DNA of 64,000 bases, from NCBI RefSeq assembly GCF_009497775.1, contig NZ_CP031012.1:2356001-2420000 (forward strand), given 5' to 3'. A program made the position numbers and the translations under genes. The notes under the pieces were generated by a model. It searched no databases. It saw only the letters and a program-made list of their open reading frames with translations, and had not been told where the DNA came from. Every line of letters starts with the position of its first letter. Within the stretch, counting starts at the first letter, position 1. Positions 37,197 through 46,740 of this stretch are shown piece by piece. This stretch comes from Alcaligenes faecalis (lineage in GTDB: Bacteria > Pseudomonadota > Gammaproteobacteria > Burkholderiales > Burkholderiaceae_B).

Positions 37197-37318
37197 GCAG
37201 CAAAGTAGCGCACGATGGCGGCAGCAACAATACCGATAATGGCCAGGATCCCTAAGCCTTGCAGCAGGGACAAACCGCTTTCCTGACCTTTGGCGTCGGA
37301 GGATTTAAAAATTGCCAT
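37193..37318 (-). CDS. 41-residue single-pass membrane peptide between terC and hemC
   Basis: Short ORF of 41 codons plus stop. The translation starts [17 protein letters not shown] and continues with a hydrophobic helix ([19 protein letters not shown], about 18-36) and the end RYFAA. An AAGGAAG site inside the end of terC lies 10 bases before the ATG. The TGA overlaps the hemC start (ATGA). The spacing on both sides, the ribosome site and the clear helix make it a likely real gene. I do not recognise a family. Confidence 0.75.
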   Translation of the reverse strand: MAIFKSSDAKGQESGLSLLQGLGILAIIGIVAAAIVRYFAA

Positions 37319-37322
37319 AGAA

Positions 37323-38027
37323 CTAAGCTTCCTTGGTAGAACCTTTACGGTGCGCCAGCCATTTGCCCAGCGCCACCACTAATAAGGCACAAACAATCTC
37401 GACCCCGAGTTTAACAGGCTGGGGCTGCACGCCAAATTGATTTTCCACAATACGGTCGGTGATGAGCATGCCGCCTGCAATCCAGCCCAGCAAGGCACCA
37501 CCCAGGGTCACGACAATAGGGAAACGGTCAATCAGTTTCAGAACCAGGGTACTGCCCCAGACAATAATGGGGACACTTAGCAATAAACCAAAGATCACGT
37601 AGCCCAATTGGTGATCCAGGTGCGCATTTTGCGCCGCACCGGCAATGGCAATCACGTTATCCAGGCTCATCACGAAGTCCGCGATGATGATGGTTTTGAC
37701 AGCGGCCCAGATAGTGCCGCCCCCTTGAATATTGCCGTGCTCATCGTCCTCGGGCATCAGCAGCTTGACGCCGATCCACAAGAGCAAGAGACCGCCCACC
37801 ACTTTCAAAAATGGCAGATCCAGCAAGGTCAAGGCAAAGAAAATCAGAATGACGCGCAGAATAATCGCGCCAACGGTACCCCACATAATGCCCTGCATAC
37901 GCTGCTGCTTGGGCAGGTTACGGCAGGCAAGCGCGATCACGACCGCATTGTCGCCACCGAGCAGAATATCAATCAGTACAATTTGAAACAGTGAACCCCA
38001 ATGCAGGGTTTGGAGAAATTCAATCAT
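37323..38027 (-). CDS. TerC family integral membrane protein
   Basis: Multi-pass protein of 234 residues in the TerC/Alx family, linked to metal (manganese, tellurite) resistance and metallation of exported proteins. The family motifs ILLGGDNAVVIALACRNLP and IIADFVMSLDNVIAIAGAA, with conserved Asp/Asn in membrane helices, are both present. About seven helices are predicted. The gene precedes the 41-residue peptide by 4 bp and so may share a transcript with hemCDXY. Confidence 0.92.
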   Translation of the reverse strand: MIEFLQTLHWGSLFQIVLIDILLGGDNAVVIALACRNLPKQQRMQGIMWGTVGAIILRVILIFFALTLLDLPFLKVVGGLLLLWIGVKLLMPEDDEHGNIQGGGTIWAAVKTIIIADFVMSLDNVIAIAGAAQNAHLDHQLGYVIFGLLLSVPIIVWGSTLVLKLIDRFPIVVTLGGALLGWIAGGMLITDRIVENQFGVQPQPVKLGVEIVCALLVVALGKWLAHRKGSTKEA

Positions 38028-38325
38028 TTCGTTCCCGTGTCGCTAAACGTGAGTTCTCTTCCCGGCCGCTGGACAATTATTGTTTTTGTCGCAGGCCGTC
38101 CCAAGACAACAATGCCCCTTAAAGCAGCAAACTAATCCTAGCCTGTGCAACATCGGGGCTTCTTTTTCTTACTTGATTCGTTTCAGCATGATCAGGCTGG
38201 CCAGATTCGGGAAGGAATGCGCCGGGTTGTGGTGTTTTTCTTGACGAAACCGGCTGGCCAATCTTGCCCGGCTGCCCAGGGCAGCCAGACAAAGAGCCCG
38301 CCAAAGCGGGCCCTGGTACCACTAT
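38028..38325 (-). other. Intergenic region between sucD and terC
   Basis: A 298-bp gap with no gene. Next to sucD it has two hairpins: the sucD terminator and, just beyond it, a perfect GGCTGCCC/GGGCAGCC palindrome at 38270-38286. The terC promoter should lie in the lower half. It does not fit the yybP-ykoY manganese riboswitch that precedes some terC-family genes. Confidence 0.5.
38294..38313 (-). terminator. Terminator after sucD
   Basis: Stem GCCCGC/GCGGGC with a 4-base loop, about 12 bp after the sucD stop. On the minus strand it is followed by a short CTCTTTGTC tail. The T tract is weak, but a second strong palindrome follows at 38270-38286. Confidence 0.6.
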
Positions 38326-39207
38326 TTACAGCACTTCTTTGAGCAGCTTGCCCATTTCGGATGGGTTGCGAGTGGTACGAATACCGCAAGCTTCCATCAC
38401 TTCCAGCTTGGCGTCGGCCGTGTCGGCACCGCCGGAGATCAGGGCACCAGCGTGACCCATGCGTTTTCCGGGAGGCGCTGTCACACCAGCGATAAAGCCA
38501 ACAACAGGCTTGGTCATATTGTCTTTAGCCCACAAAGCCGCGTTGACTTCGTCTGGACCGCCGATCTCGCCAATCATGATAACGGCATCGGTATCAGGAT
38601 CGTCGTTGAACATCTTCAGTACGTCGATGTGCTTCAGACCGTTGATTGGGTCGCCACCGATACCCACAGCCGAGGATTGACCCAGGCCCAGTTCGGTTAC
38701 TTGAGCAACGGCTTCGTATGTCAGCGTGCCGGAGCGGCTGACCACACCGATGCGGCCCTTGCGGTGAATGTGGCCGGGCATGATACCGATCTTCAGCTCG
38801 TCAGGAGTGATCAGACCGGGGCAGTTCGGGCCCAACAGCAGGGTTTTGCGGTTTTCAGCGCGCATGCGGTTGCGAACTTCCAGCATGTCACGAACAGGGA
38901 TACCTTCGGTAATGCAGATAACCAGGTCCAGGTCAGCTTCAACAGCTTCCCAGATGGCAGCGGCAGCGCCTGCGGGTGGAACGTAAATAACCGACACAGT
39001 CGCGCCAGTTTCAGCCTTGGCGTCGGACACGGAGGCGTAGATAGGTACACCTTCGAAATCCTCACCGGCACGCTTGGGGTTCACGCCAGCCACAAAGGCT
39101 TCCATGCCGTTACCGTATTCACGGCACATGCGGGTGTGGAACTGGCCGGTCTTGCCGGTGATCCCTTGCGTGATGACTTTGGTGTCTTTATTGATCAGAA
39201 TCGACAT
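38326..39207 (-). CDS. sucD: Succinate-CoA ligase, alpha subunit
   Basis: Alpha subunit of succinyl-CoA synthetase of the TCA cycle, 293 residues. The CoA-binding Rossmann part begins KVITQGITGKTGQFHT. The phosphohistidine loop is GKRMGHAGALISGG. The C-terminus reaches the normal end. It lies 21 bp after sucC and is read with it. Confidence 0.98.
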   Translation of the reverse strand: MSILINKDTKVITQGITGKTGQFHTRMCREYGNGMEAFVAGVNPKRAGEDFEGVPIYASVSDAKAETGATVSVIYVPPAGAAAAIWEAVEADLDLVICITEGIPVRDMLEVRNRMRAENRKTLLLGPNCPGLITPDELKIGIMPGHIHRKGRIGVVSRSGTLTYEAVAQVTELGLGQSSAVGIGGDPINGLKHIDVLKMFNDDPDTDAVIMIGEIGGPDEVNAALWAKDNMTKPVVGFIAGVTAPPGKRMGHAGALISGGADTADAKLEVMEACGIRTTRNPSEMGKLLKEVL

Positions 39208-39228
39208 TTGCTAATCCTCAACCTTTTC

Positions 39229-40389
39229 TTACTTGGCGGCAGCGACAACAGCAGTCGCCGCTTCGGCCATGGTGTCAGCACTGATGATGGGCAGACCGGA
39301 ATCGGCCAGCATTTTCTTGCCCAGCTCTTCGTTGGTACCCTTCATGCGTACCACCAGAGGCACGTTCAGGTTGACGGCCTTGCACGCAGCGATCACGCCT
39401 TCAGCGATCACGTCGCAGCGCATGATGCCGCCGAAAATGTTAACCAGAATGGCTTTGACGCCCTTGTTGGCCAACATGATCTTGAAGGCTTCAGTAACTT
39501 TTTCGGCCGTAGCGCCACCGCCCACGTCCAGGAAGTTGGCAGGCTCGCCGCCAAACAGCTTGATAGTGTCCATGGTAGCCATGGCCAGACCGGCACCGTT
39601 CACCAGGCAGCCAATGTTGCCGTCCAGCTGGATGTAGGCCAGATCGTATTTGCTGGCTTCAACTTCAGCAGGATCTTCTTCGGCCAGGTCACGGAAAGCC
39701 ACGATATCGGGGTGACGGAACAAAGCGTTGCCATCAAAGTTGAACTTGGCGTCCAAAGCAATGATGTCGCCCGAGCCGGTCAGGATCAGAGGGTTGATCT
39801 CGGCCAGTTCAGCGTCAGTTTCGGTGTAGCACTTGTACAGCTTCTGGAATTCAGCAACGGCTTTTTCGATAGAAGCGTCAGGAACGCCAATACCGCGAGC
39901 CAGCTTGGTGGCTTGCTCGTTGGTCAGGCCAACGGCTGGGTCCACGAACTCTTTCAGAATGGCGTCGGGGTCACGCTCGGCCACTTCTTCAATTTCCATG
40001 CCGCCTTCGCTGGAAGCCATCACGGCCACGCGCTGGGTAGCACGGTCGGTAACGATACCGACGTAGTATTCCTTCTTGATGTCCGCGCCTTCCTCGATCA
40101 GCAGGCGACCCACTTTCTGGCCTTCAGGGCCAGTTTGGTGAGTGATCAGCTGCATGCCCAGGATTTCCGAGGCCAGTTGACGCACTTCGTCCATCGAGCG
40201 AGCCAGCTTGACGCCACCGCCCTTGCCACGGCCACCGGCGTGAATCTGGGCTTTGACAACCCACACAGAGCCACCCAGCTCCTGCGCAGCTGCAACCGCT
40301 TCATCGACGGAGAAGGCAGGAATTCCGCGTGGCACGGCAACGCCAAACTGCTTAAGCAGTGCTTTGCCCTGATATTCGTGAATTTTCAT
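39229..40389 (-). CDS. sucC: Succinate-CoA ligase, beta subunit
   Basis: Beta subunit of succinyl-CoA synthetase with an ATP-grasp nucleotide-binding domain, 386 residues. It starts [20 protein letters not shown] and has the blocks [20 protein letters not shown] and [30 protein letters not shown]. As the standard sucC-sucD pair it lacks the adjacent sucAB seen in other groups. Confidence 0.98.
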   Translation of the reverse strand: MKIHEYQGKALLKQFGVAVPRGIPAFSVDEAVAAAQELGGSVWVVKAQIHAGGRGKGGGVKLARSMDEVRQLASEILGMQLITHQTGPEGQKVGRLLIEEGADIKKEYYVGIVTDRATQRVAVMASSEGGMEIEEVAERDPDAILKEFVDPAVGLTNEQATKLARGIGVPDASIEKAVAEFQKLYKCYTETDAELAEINPLILTGSGDIIALDAKFNFDGNALFRHPDIVAFRDLAEEDPAEVEASKYDLAYIQLDGNIGCLVNGAGLAMATMDTIKLFGGEPANFLDVGGGATAEKVTEAFKIMLANKGVKAILVNIFGGIMRCDVIAEGVIAACKAVNLNVPLVVRMKGTNEELGKKMLADSGLPIISADTMAEAATAVVAAAK

Positions 40390-40473
40390 GTGATACCTGT
40401 CAGTCTAAAAACACAATAAAAAAAGAAGGCAGGAACTCCAGGCCTGAGCCCGAGACCTGACTAAAACAAAAAA

Positions 40474-41052
40474 CTAATCCACCCCGTCTGTGACTTTGGG
40501 TCGATACCAGACGGGATAAAATTCCTCAACCACGGGACCGCTCAAACGCAAGGCATGGCAGCCATCCAGATGGAAGGGCTGCTTATCGGTGCGATAAATC
40601 TCTGATTCCCCGCTGCTGCGACGTCGCCCGGCCATGGTCTGTACGGCGGCGGTTGGCAACACTTGTGCCAGCTCGCTCATGTGCGTACAGCCAGCCGAAC
40701 GCCCAAAGCGCTCTTTGACACCCTGCCGAAATTGCTTGAGCAAATTCAGGCCCACCAATTTCTGGTAGGCGTCCGAAATGGACGAACAGTTGTCCTGGTA
40801 AGGGGCTGCATCGTAGACCGCCACGGCATCCACAATGGCAAAGCTGCTATCAATAGTGATACGCAGATGCATCAGGTGGACAGGATCACCTGCCTTATGG
40901 GTTTGGCCGTTGCGTATGGGAAAGTCGTAGGACTTCACATCCAGTAGCGAGGCCTCCAGGTCCCAGAGGCCATCTTCCCGTGCAAACGACTGTACCGTGA
41001 TGGTACGCGTATGCAATGGTTCACGGGCGACGGACGGCGGGGGCAAAGGCAT
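40474..41052 (-). CDS. DUF2889 family protein
   Basis: Soluble protein of 192 residues matching DUF2889, a family of unknown function seen mainly in beta- and alphaproteobacteria. Typical family stretches are the early HTRTITVQSFAREDGLWDLEASL, the MHLRITID segment and the C-terminal CHALRLSGPVVEEFYP. The frame is open to 41157, but the conserved region starts soon after the ATG at 41052. It lies alone between sucC and the metE terminator. Confidence 0.85.
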   Translation of the reverse strand: MPLPPPSVAREPLHTRTITVQSFAREDGLWDLEASLLDVKSYDFPIRNGQTHKAGDPVHLMHLRITIDSSFAIVDAVAVYDAAPYQDNCSSISDAYQKLVGLNLLKQFRQGVKERFGRSAGCTHMSELAQVLPTAAVQTMAGRRRSSGESEIYRTDKQPFHLDGCHALRLSGPVVEEFYPVWYRPKVTDGVD

Positions 41053-41203
41053 TGATATGAACGGGGCGGCAAGATTGAAACTGATCAAGTATAACGCACC
41101 TCGTATGTTCCGTATCAGCCACTTACATAATCTGTAAGTGCATCCAAAGCGGGCCAAACACAGGATCTACGCGGCGTCGATCCTACGGTATACCAAATTT
41201 GCA

Positions 41204-41235
41204 TGAAAAAAACGACCACCTGACGGGCGGTCGTT
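41204..41235 (-). terminator. Intrinsic terminator of metE
   Basis: GC-rich hairpin AACGACC..GGTCGTT at 41211-41235 followed on the minus strand by seven T. It lies about 90 bp after the metE stop and before the DUF2889 gene. Confidence 0.88.
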
Positions 41236-41324
41236 TTCATCCAGGCGGGGAAATCGGGCAGCAGGACGGAAAACGCCCTGCCCCGACATTCCATTCAGGC
41301 GGCTTATTTTAAGCCTGCACTAAA

Positions 41325-43619
41325 TCAGGCAGCCGCTCGCAATGCCCTGGCCGCATCCACCATGGCCAGCAAGGAAGCTTCAGTTTCAGCCCAGCCCCGT
41401 GTCTTCAAACCGCAATCCGGATTCACCCACAAACGGTCGGCGGGCAGGCGCTTGGCCGCCTCCCCCATCAAACGCACCATCCAGTCCTTATCGGGCACAT
41501 TGGGCGAGTGAATATCGTAAACACCAGGGCCAATGTGGTTGGGATACTCAAAGTTCTCGAAGGCATCCAGCAAGAGCATATTGGAGCGCGACGTTTCAAT
41601 CGTGATCACATCCGCGTCCATATCGGCAATGGACTGCATGATGTCGTTGAACTCCGAATAACACATATGGGTATGAATCTGGGTTTCGTCGGACACCGCG
41701 CTGGTGGACAGACGGAAGCAATCCACCGCCCAATCCAGATAGGCTTCCCAATCGCCCTGGCGTAGCGGCAAGCCCTCGCGAAAGGCGGGCTCATCCAGCT
41801 GAATGACACGAATGCCGGCCTGTTCCAGATCGGAGACCTCATCCCGCAAGGCCAAAGCCAATTGACGACACGTATCGGCACGCGGCTGATCGTCACGAAC
41901 AAAAGACCACTGCAACATCGTCACCGGGCCGGTCAACATGCCTTTGACGGGACGCTCGGTTAATGACTGGGCGTAGGAGGACCAGGCCACGCTCATCGGT
42001 GCCACGCGCAGCACATCACCAAAGATAATCGGCGGCTTCACGCAGCGCGAACCGTAGCTTTGCACCCAACCATTTTGCGTAAAGGCAAAACCACCCAGCA
42101 GTTCACCGAAGTACTCCACCATATCGTTGCGCTCGGCCTCGCCATGCACCAGGACGTCCAGACCGATCCGCTCCTGAAAACGAATGACCTGCTCGATTTC
42201 AGCCTGCATGGCTTTTTCATAAGCCGCATCACTTAGAGCACCACCGCGCCAGTCGCGACGGGCGGTACGAATTTCCGTGGTCTGGGGGAAAGAACCAATT
42301 GTGGTGGTGGGATAATCGGGCAAATTCAGCTTGTTGCGCTGGGCCTTGATACGCTGAGCAAACGGAGCACGTTGACGCTTGAGCTGGTCAATTTTCTCCA
42401 TCTGGGCTTGTACTGCAGGATTGTGCGTACGCTTGGACTCACGACGCGTTTTCAAGGCCGCTTGCTGCGCTTGAACCGCTTGCTGCCCCGCTTCATCCAA
42501 AGTGCCATCCAGCAATCCTTGCAAGAGCTTCAGCTCATCCAGTTTCTGCACCGCAAAGGACAGCCAGCTCTTTAATTCAGCATCCAGGCCGGTTTCACTT
42601 TGCACATCCACCGGCACATGCAGAAGCGAGCAGGATGGTGCAATCCATAGGCGCGCACCCAAGGCGGCTTGCAAAGGCTTCAAGGTCTGAACCGTTTTTT
42701 CCAGGTCTGTGCGCCAAATATCGCGCCCCGAAATCACACCGGCAGACAGCACCTGAGCTTGGCCCAATACGGCTTGCATGGCCTGTAAAGCAGCCGGAGC
42801 GCGCACAGCATCGACATGCACACCCGCCACGGGCAGGTCTTTCAATACCGCGACGTTTTCATGCAGATCATCAAAATAGGTCGCCAGCAGCAGCTTCAAG
42901 CCGGACTGATTCAGGCCTTGATAGACGCGGCGGAAAGCGTCCTGCCACGCCTGGGGCAAATCCAGAACCAGAACAGGCTCATCAATCTGCACCCATTCCA
43001 CACCCTGTGCTTTGAAGCGGGCCAGCACTTGCTCATAAACAGGTAGCAAGGTATCCAGCAGATCCAGCTTGCCCGTATCCGCCAAGCCCTCATAAGCATC
43101 GCCCTTGCCCAGCCACAACCAGGTCAAGGGACCAGGAATCACGGGCTTGACCTTGTGTCCTAAAGCCTTGGCTTCTTCAATCTGTTCAAACAAGGACTCA
43201 CGCGCAATACGGAAGCTTTGACCCGGTGTGAACTCGGGGACGATGTAGTGGTAATTCGTATCGAACCACTTGGTCATTTCACAAGCAGCGGCAGGCGTGC
43301 CGCTGGGCGCACGACCTCGTGCCATGCGAAACAAGGTATCCAAAGACAGGGGCGCATTGTCAGCCTGGCCGAAACGGGCAGGAACCGCCCCCAGCAAGGT
43401 GCTCCACTCCAAAATCTGGTCATACCAGGCAAAGTCACCCACCGGCACGGTGTCCAGACCCGCCTTGCTTTGCACATCCCAATGCTGAGCGCGCAAGGCT
43501 TTGCCCGTCTCCAACAGCTCTTGCTGGCTTACCTGACCGGCCCAATAGGCTTCCAAAGAGCGCTTCAATTCGCGCTGCGCACCCATGCGAGGAAAACCCA
43601 AATTATGAATAATAGTCAT
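41325..43619 (-). CDS. metE: Cobalamin-independent methionine synthase
   Basis: Transfers the methyl group of 5-methyltetrahydropteroyltri-glutamate to homocysteine, forming methionine in the cytoplasm. It is 764 residues, the normal length, with two barrel domains. The zinc ligands are visible in [13 protein letters not shown] (His, Cys) and the late [11 protein letters not shown] (Cys). Family start [18 protein letters not shown] and [16 protein letters not shown] [13 protein letters not shown] are present. Divergent metR and a MetR-box candidate indicate activation by MetR with homocysteine. Confidence 0.98.
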   Translation of the reverse strand: MTIIHNLGFPRMGAQRELKRSLEAYWAGQVSQQELLETGKALRAQHWDVQSKAGLDTVPVGDFAWYDQILEWSTLLGAVPARFGQADNAPLSLDTLFRMARGRAPSGTPAAACEMTKWFDTNYHYIVPEFTPGQSFRIARESLFEQIEEAKALGHKVKPVIPGPLTWLWLGKGDAYEGLADTGKLDLLDTLLPVYEQVLARFKAQGVEWVQIDEPVLVLDLPQAWQDAFRRVYQGLNQSGLKLLLATYFDDLHENVAVLKDLPVAGVHVDAVRAPAALQAMQAVLGQAQVLSAGVISGRDIWRTDLEKTVQTLKPLQAALGARLWIAPSCSLLHVPVDVQSETGLDAELKSWLSFAVQKLDELKLLQGLLDGTLDEAGQQAVQAQQAALKTRRESKRTHNPAVQAQMEKIDQLKRQRAPFAQRIKAQRNKLNLPDYPTTTIGSFPQTTEIRTARRDWRGGALSDAAYEKAMQAEIEQVIRFQERIGLDVLVHGEAERNDMVEYFGELLGGFAFTQNGWVQSYGSRCVKPPIIFGDVLRVAPMSVAWSSYAQSLTERPVKGMLTGPVTMLQWSFVRDDQPRADTCRQLALALRDEVSDLEQAGIRVIQLDEPAFREGLPLRQGDWEAYLDWAVDCFRLSTSAVSDETQIHTHMCYSEFNDIMQSIADMDADVITIETSRSNMLLLDAFENFEYPNHIGPGVYDIHSPNVPDKDWMVRLMGEAAKRLPADRLWVNPDCGLKTRGWAETEASLLAMVDAARALRAAA

Positions 43620-43690
43620 AGTAAGCCCATAAATTAGAAATAAGAGGCCCGTATCAGGCGCTTGAAATCTATTGTGCCTGTATAATTACT

Positions 43691-43703
43691 TGAAAAAAAA
43701 TCA
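43691..43703. promoter_or_regulatory. Candidate MetR box
   Basis: TGAAAAAAAATCA matches the MetR consensus TGAANNWNNTTCA at all defined positions but one. It lies in the 117-bp gap between divergent metE and metR, 33 bp before the metR start and about 70 bp from metE. Confidence 0.55.
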
Positions 43704-43736
43704 AATACACCATGCTAATTATGAGTTTTCCTCAAC

Positions 43737-44657
43737 ATGCTTGAAATTCGCCATCTAGAGACCCTGACCGCCATCCGCGATAGCGGCAGCTTGCAGGAAG
43801 CCGCCGAGCGCCTGCATGTCACGCAGTCCGCCCTCTCGCACCAGCTACGCGATCTGGAAGTACGACTTCAAGTGCAATTGCTGAACCGCCGCACCCGCCC
43901 TGCCCGCCTGACCACGGCTGCCTTGCGCATCCTGATGCTGGCGGATGACATCCTGCCGCGCGTCCGTGCCACCGAACGCGACCTGCAAAGGCTGGCCGCC
44001 GGACGCACGGGACGTTTGCATGTGGCGATTGATTGCCACTCCTGCTTTCAATGGTTAATGCCCGCACTGGACGCATTCAGGCAGCAATGGCCTGACGTCA
44101 CACTGGACTTGAGCGCGGCCTTCTCTTTTGCACCCCTGCCCGCCTTGATGCGCGGGGATCTGGATGTAGTGATTACGTCGGACCCACAGGACAATCCGGC
44201 TGTTCATTACGAGCCCCTGTTTCGCTATGAGCTGGTCCTGGCTGTCTCCAACCAGCACCCCTTGTCGCAGTACCGCTACGTAGAGCCTTTCCAATTGACC
44301 GATCAGGTGTTGATCACCTATCCGGTGGAACGTAATCGCCTGGATATTTTTACTCAGTTCCTGACGCCAGCCGATGTGGAGCCCGCTGCTATTCGGCAGG
44401 CCGAGCTGACACCCATGATCGTGCAACTGGTTGCCAGCCAACGCGGTGTGACGGCTTTGCCGAACTGGGCCTTGACGGAGTTCTTGAACCCGGCCTCGAT
44501 CCGCACTTGCCGTTTGGGAGAGCACGGCATCTGGCGCACGCTCTATGCCACGGTGCGCAGCGAGGATTTACAAGCGGATTATGTGCAGGCCTTTTTGGCA
44601 CAGGCACGTGAGACCTGCTTCAAAAGTCTGCAAGGGATTGTGGCGGCGCAGCCTTGA
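43737..44657 (+). CDS. metR: LysR-type regulator MetR
   Basis: LysR regulator of 306 residues. The N-terminal winged helix has LQEAAERLHVTQSALSHQLRDLE. The effector domain carries the MetR-like IDCHSCFQWLMPALDAF and LITYPVERNRLDIF, close to E. coli MetR (ECHSCIQWL, LIYPVQRSRLDV). It should activate metE, which it faces, in response to homocysteine and repress itself. Confidence 0.93.
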   Translation: MLEIRHLETLTAIRDSGSLQEAAERLHVTQSALSHQLRDLEVRLQVQLLNRRTRPARLTTAALRILMLADDILPRVRATERDLQRLAAGRTGRLHVAIDCHSCFQWLMPALDAFRQQWPDVTLDLSAAFSFAPLPALMRGDLDVVITSDPQDNPAVHYEPLFRYELVLAVSNQHPLSQYRYVEPFQLTDQVLITYPVERNRLDIFTQFLTPADVEPAAIRQAELTPMIVQLVASQRGVTALPNWALTEFLNPASIRTCRLGEHGIWRTLYATVRSEDLQADYVQAFLAQARETCFKSLQGIVAAQP

Positions 44658-44719
44658 ACTATTTATCCAAGGCATGGCAAAACGCTTGAGCCACTCTATA
44701 GATAGAGGGAACGTACAGG

Positions 44720-44755
44720 CGGGTGTGATTCAATTCAAACGCACCCGTTTTTTTT
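44720..44755 (+). terminator. Intrinsic terminator of metR
   Basis: Stem CGGGTGTG/CGCACCCG (44720-44747, one wobble or mismatch) followed by eight T on the plus strand, about 60 bp after the metR stop. Confidence 0.88.
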
Positions 44756-44819
44756 CAGGGCGTCAGTATTACAAGCCAGGGGCACGACATAAGGCAGCAC
44801 TGCAGATGAAAAAAGAAAC

Positions 44820-45452
44820 TCAAGCTGGATCGTCTTCCCAATCACCCAGAATCTGCTGCAAGATACGGCCCGAAAAACCTCGGCTGGCCATGAAGCGATA
44901 TTGTTTGGCGTAACTGCGGGGATCATCCGGCGGTGCACTGAACTTCTTGCCCCACACTTGCTTGGCCCGTTCCAGCTCGGTAGCCATCAATTCTTCTTTG
45001 ATGATTTCGGTCTGTTCTACATCCACGCCATGCTGGCGCAGCTCTTGCAGAATAACGCGGGTGCCCACACGGGAAGCACGGCGATTGACGACACTATGTG
45101 CAAAGCGCTCGTTGGACAGCCATTTCTGTTCGACCAAAGCGTCGAGCAAAGCCTCCACTTCTTCGGCACTTTCTGCATGAGGGGCCAGTCGGCGGCCCAA
45201 TTCCAGGCGCGAATATTCGCGTCGGGATAAAAAATTCAAGGCTCTGGCTTTAAGAGACAGCCCCGGCCGTTTGGACGGGGCTTTCTTTTCCGCAGCCGGA
45301 GCGTCATCACCCGAGCTTTCTTCTACGTTTCTGCCTGCCCGTGTGGGCCGGGCAGAAAGCGCAGCAACGCGTTCCCGTTGAGCTTGTTTACGTTCCCGGA
45401 TTTCCTCCGGGTCTGTCTCAAAGGGTTCGTCATCAAACTCTGGGGGAAAAAT
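44820..45452 (-). CDS. recX: RecX regulator of RecA, start codon unusual
   Basis: Modulates RecA filaments. The RecX domain includes LKARALNFLSRREYSRLELG, EEVEALLDALVEQKWLSNERF and a third repeat near the end. A start at the TTG at 45239 would cut the first conserved helix (SLKARA). Upstream of it the frame stays open to a stop in recA but has no ATG, GTG or TTG. An ATT at 45452 shares one base with the recA stop (TGATT) and follows an AGGGAG site by 7 bases, so an AUU start giving 210 residues is proposed; CTG at 45455 or 45260 is possible. The 71-residue N-terminal region is charged and low in complexity. Confidence 0.7.
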   Translation of the reverse strand: MFPPEFDDEPFETDPEEIRERKQAQRERVAALSARPTRAGRNVEESSGDDAPAAEKKAPSKRPGLSLKARALNFLSRREYSRLELGRRLAPHAESAEEVEALLDALVEQKWLSNERFAHSVVNRRASRVGTRVILQELRQHGVDVEQTEIIKEELMATELERAKQVWGKKFSAPPDDPRSYAKQYRFMASRGFSGRILQQILGDWEDDPA

Positions 45453-46534
45453 CAGGCTTCTCCCTCGGCCGGATCAGCGACAGGAGCCGTCGCTGGGCGG
45501 CTGACAGCAGCGCTCATCAGGGCAACGCCCAGTTTTTCACGCACTTTGTTTTCGATTTCGCGGGCCAGTTCAGGGCGCTCTTTCAGGAATTCGCGCACAT
45601 TGTCCTTACCCTGGCCAATACGGTTGCCGTCGTAGCTGTACCAGGCACCGGCCTTGTCGACCACGCCGGTTTGTACGCCCAGATCGATAATCTCGCCTTC
45701 GCGGGAAATACCGCTGCCGTACATGATGTCGAATTCGGTTTGCTTGAAGGGAGGCGCAACCTTGTTCTTGACCACTTTGACGCGGGTTTCGTTACCCACC
45801 ATTTCGTCGCCACGCTTGATGGAGCCGATACGGCGGATATCCAGACGCACGGAGGAGTAAAACTTCAGTGCGTTACCACCCGTGGTGGTTTCAGGGTTGC
45901 CGAACATGACGCCAATCTTCATACGGATCTGGTTAATGAAGATAACCATGCAATTGGCGCGCTTGATGGTAGCCGTCAATTTACGCAGGGCCTGGCTCAT
46001 CAAACGGGCTTGCAAACCGGGCAAGGAATCGCCCATATCGCCTTCGATTTCAGCCTTGGGAGTCAGGGCAGCTACCGAGTCGATAACGATCAGGTCTACC
46101 GAGCCCGAACGCACCAGAGCTTCGGTAATTTCCAGAGCCTGTTCGCCGGTATCGGGCTGGGAGATCAGCAGATCGCCCAGGTTCACGCCCAGCTTTTGCG
46201 CGTATTGCACGTCAAGCGCGTGCTCGGCATCAATAAAGGCGCAGGTGCCTTTGAGCTTTTGCATCTCTGCAATGACTTGCAGGGTCAGCGTGGTTTTACC
46301 CGAGGACTCCGGGCCGTAAATTTCAATAACGCGACCACGTGGCAGACCACCGACGCCCAACGCAATGTCCAGACCCAGCGAACCCGTGGAGACCACCTGG
46401 ATGTCATGCTCGACGTTGTCGTCGCCATAACGCATGATCGAGCCCTTGCCGAACTGCTTTTCGATTTGCGACAGAGCGGCGGCCAGCGCTTTGGAACGTT
46501 CCGAGGCCACTGCTTTGCTGTTTTTATCGTCCAT
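45452..46534 (-). CDS. recA: Recombinase RecA
   Basis: Central homologous-recombination and SOS-response ATPase. It is 360 residues from the ATG at 46534; the frame is open to 46582 but the first 16 residues are not conserved. Walker A is [10 protein letters not shown]. Also visible are the DNA-binding loop region [21 protein letters not shown] and [21 protein letters not shown]. The acidic C-terminal tail is present. An exact LexA box lies upstream and recX follows, touching the stop codon. Confidence 0.99.
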   Translation of the reverse strand: MDDKNSKAVASERSKALAAALSQIEKQFGKGSIMRYGDDNVEHDIQVVSTGSLGLDIALGVGGLPRGRVIEIYGPESSGKTTLTLQVIAEMQKLKGTCAFIDAEHALDVQYAQKLGVNLGDLLISQPDTGEQALEITEALVRSGSVDLIVIDSVAALTPKAEIEGDMGDSLPGLQARLMSQALRKLTATIKRANCMVIFINQIRMKIGVMFGNPETTTGGNALKFYSSVRLDIRRIGSIKRGDEMVGNETRVKVVKNKVAPPFKQTEFDIMYGSGISREGEIIDLGVQTGVVDKAGAWYSYDGNRIGQGKDNVREFLKERPELAREIENKVREKLGVALMSAAVSRPATAPVADPAEGEA

Positions 46535-46617
46535 GAAAAATCCTTGACTGTGGAATGGCGCCCCAACGGACGGGCACGGCAATTAAAAATCAAACCTAAT
46601 TATTGCATCAAATTATA

Positions 46618-46633
46618 CTGTATATATACACAG
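46618..46633. promoter_or_regulatory. LexA (SOS) box of recA
   Basis: CTGTATATATACACAG fits the proteobacterial LexA consensus CTG-N10-CAG exactly. It is 84 bp upstream of the recA start in the 206-bp gap shared with the divergent response regulator gene. Confidence 0.9.
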
Positions 46634-46740
46634 ATATTCAAATAAATTAAGCAGGCAGCCTCGTTATCCCCTACTGACCAGCCTTACAGCCTTATGCAAC
46701 AATGCCAAACAGCCATTCAATCATCTGTTTGTGTAGGGTC

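Noticed and set aside
36234..37230. Alternative minus-strand frame from 37230 across the hemC start
   Set aside because: It conflicts with the well-supported hemC and 41-residue peptide frames and lacks a ribosome site.
38028..38170. yybP-ykoY manganese riboswitch upstream of terC
   Set aside because: Some terC-family genes have it, but the conserved AGGGGAGUAG and loop sequences were not found here.
38452..40419. 655-codon open frame on the plus strand across sucD-sucC
   Set aside because: It is antisense to two certain genes, rich in His, Asn and Gln as expected of the reverse frame of GC-rich genes, and has no homology pattern.
43620..43736. Cobalamin riboswitch upstream of metE
   Set aside because: The gap to metR is only 117 bp and AT-rich; it is too short and has no B12-box-like segment.
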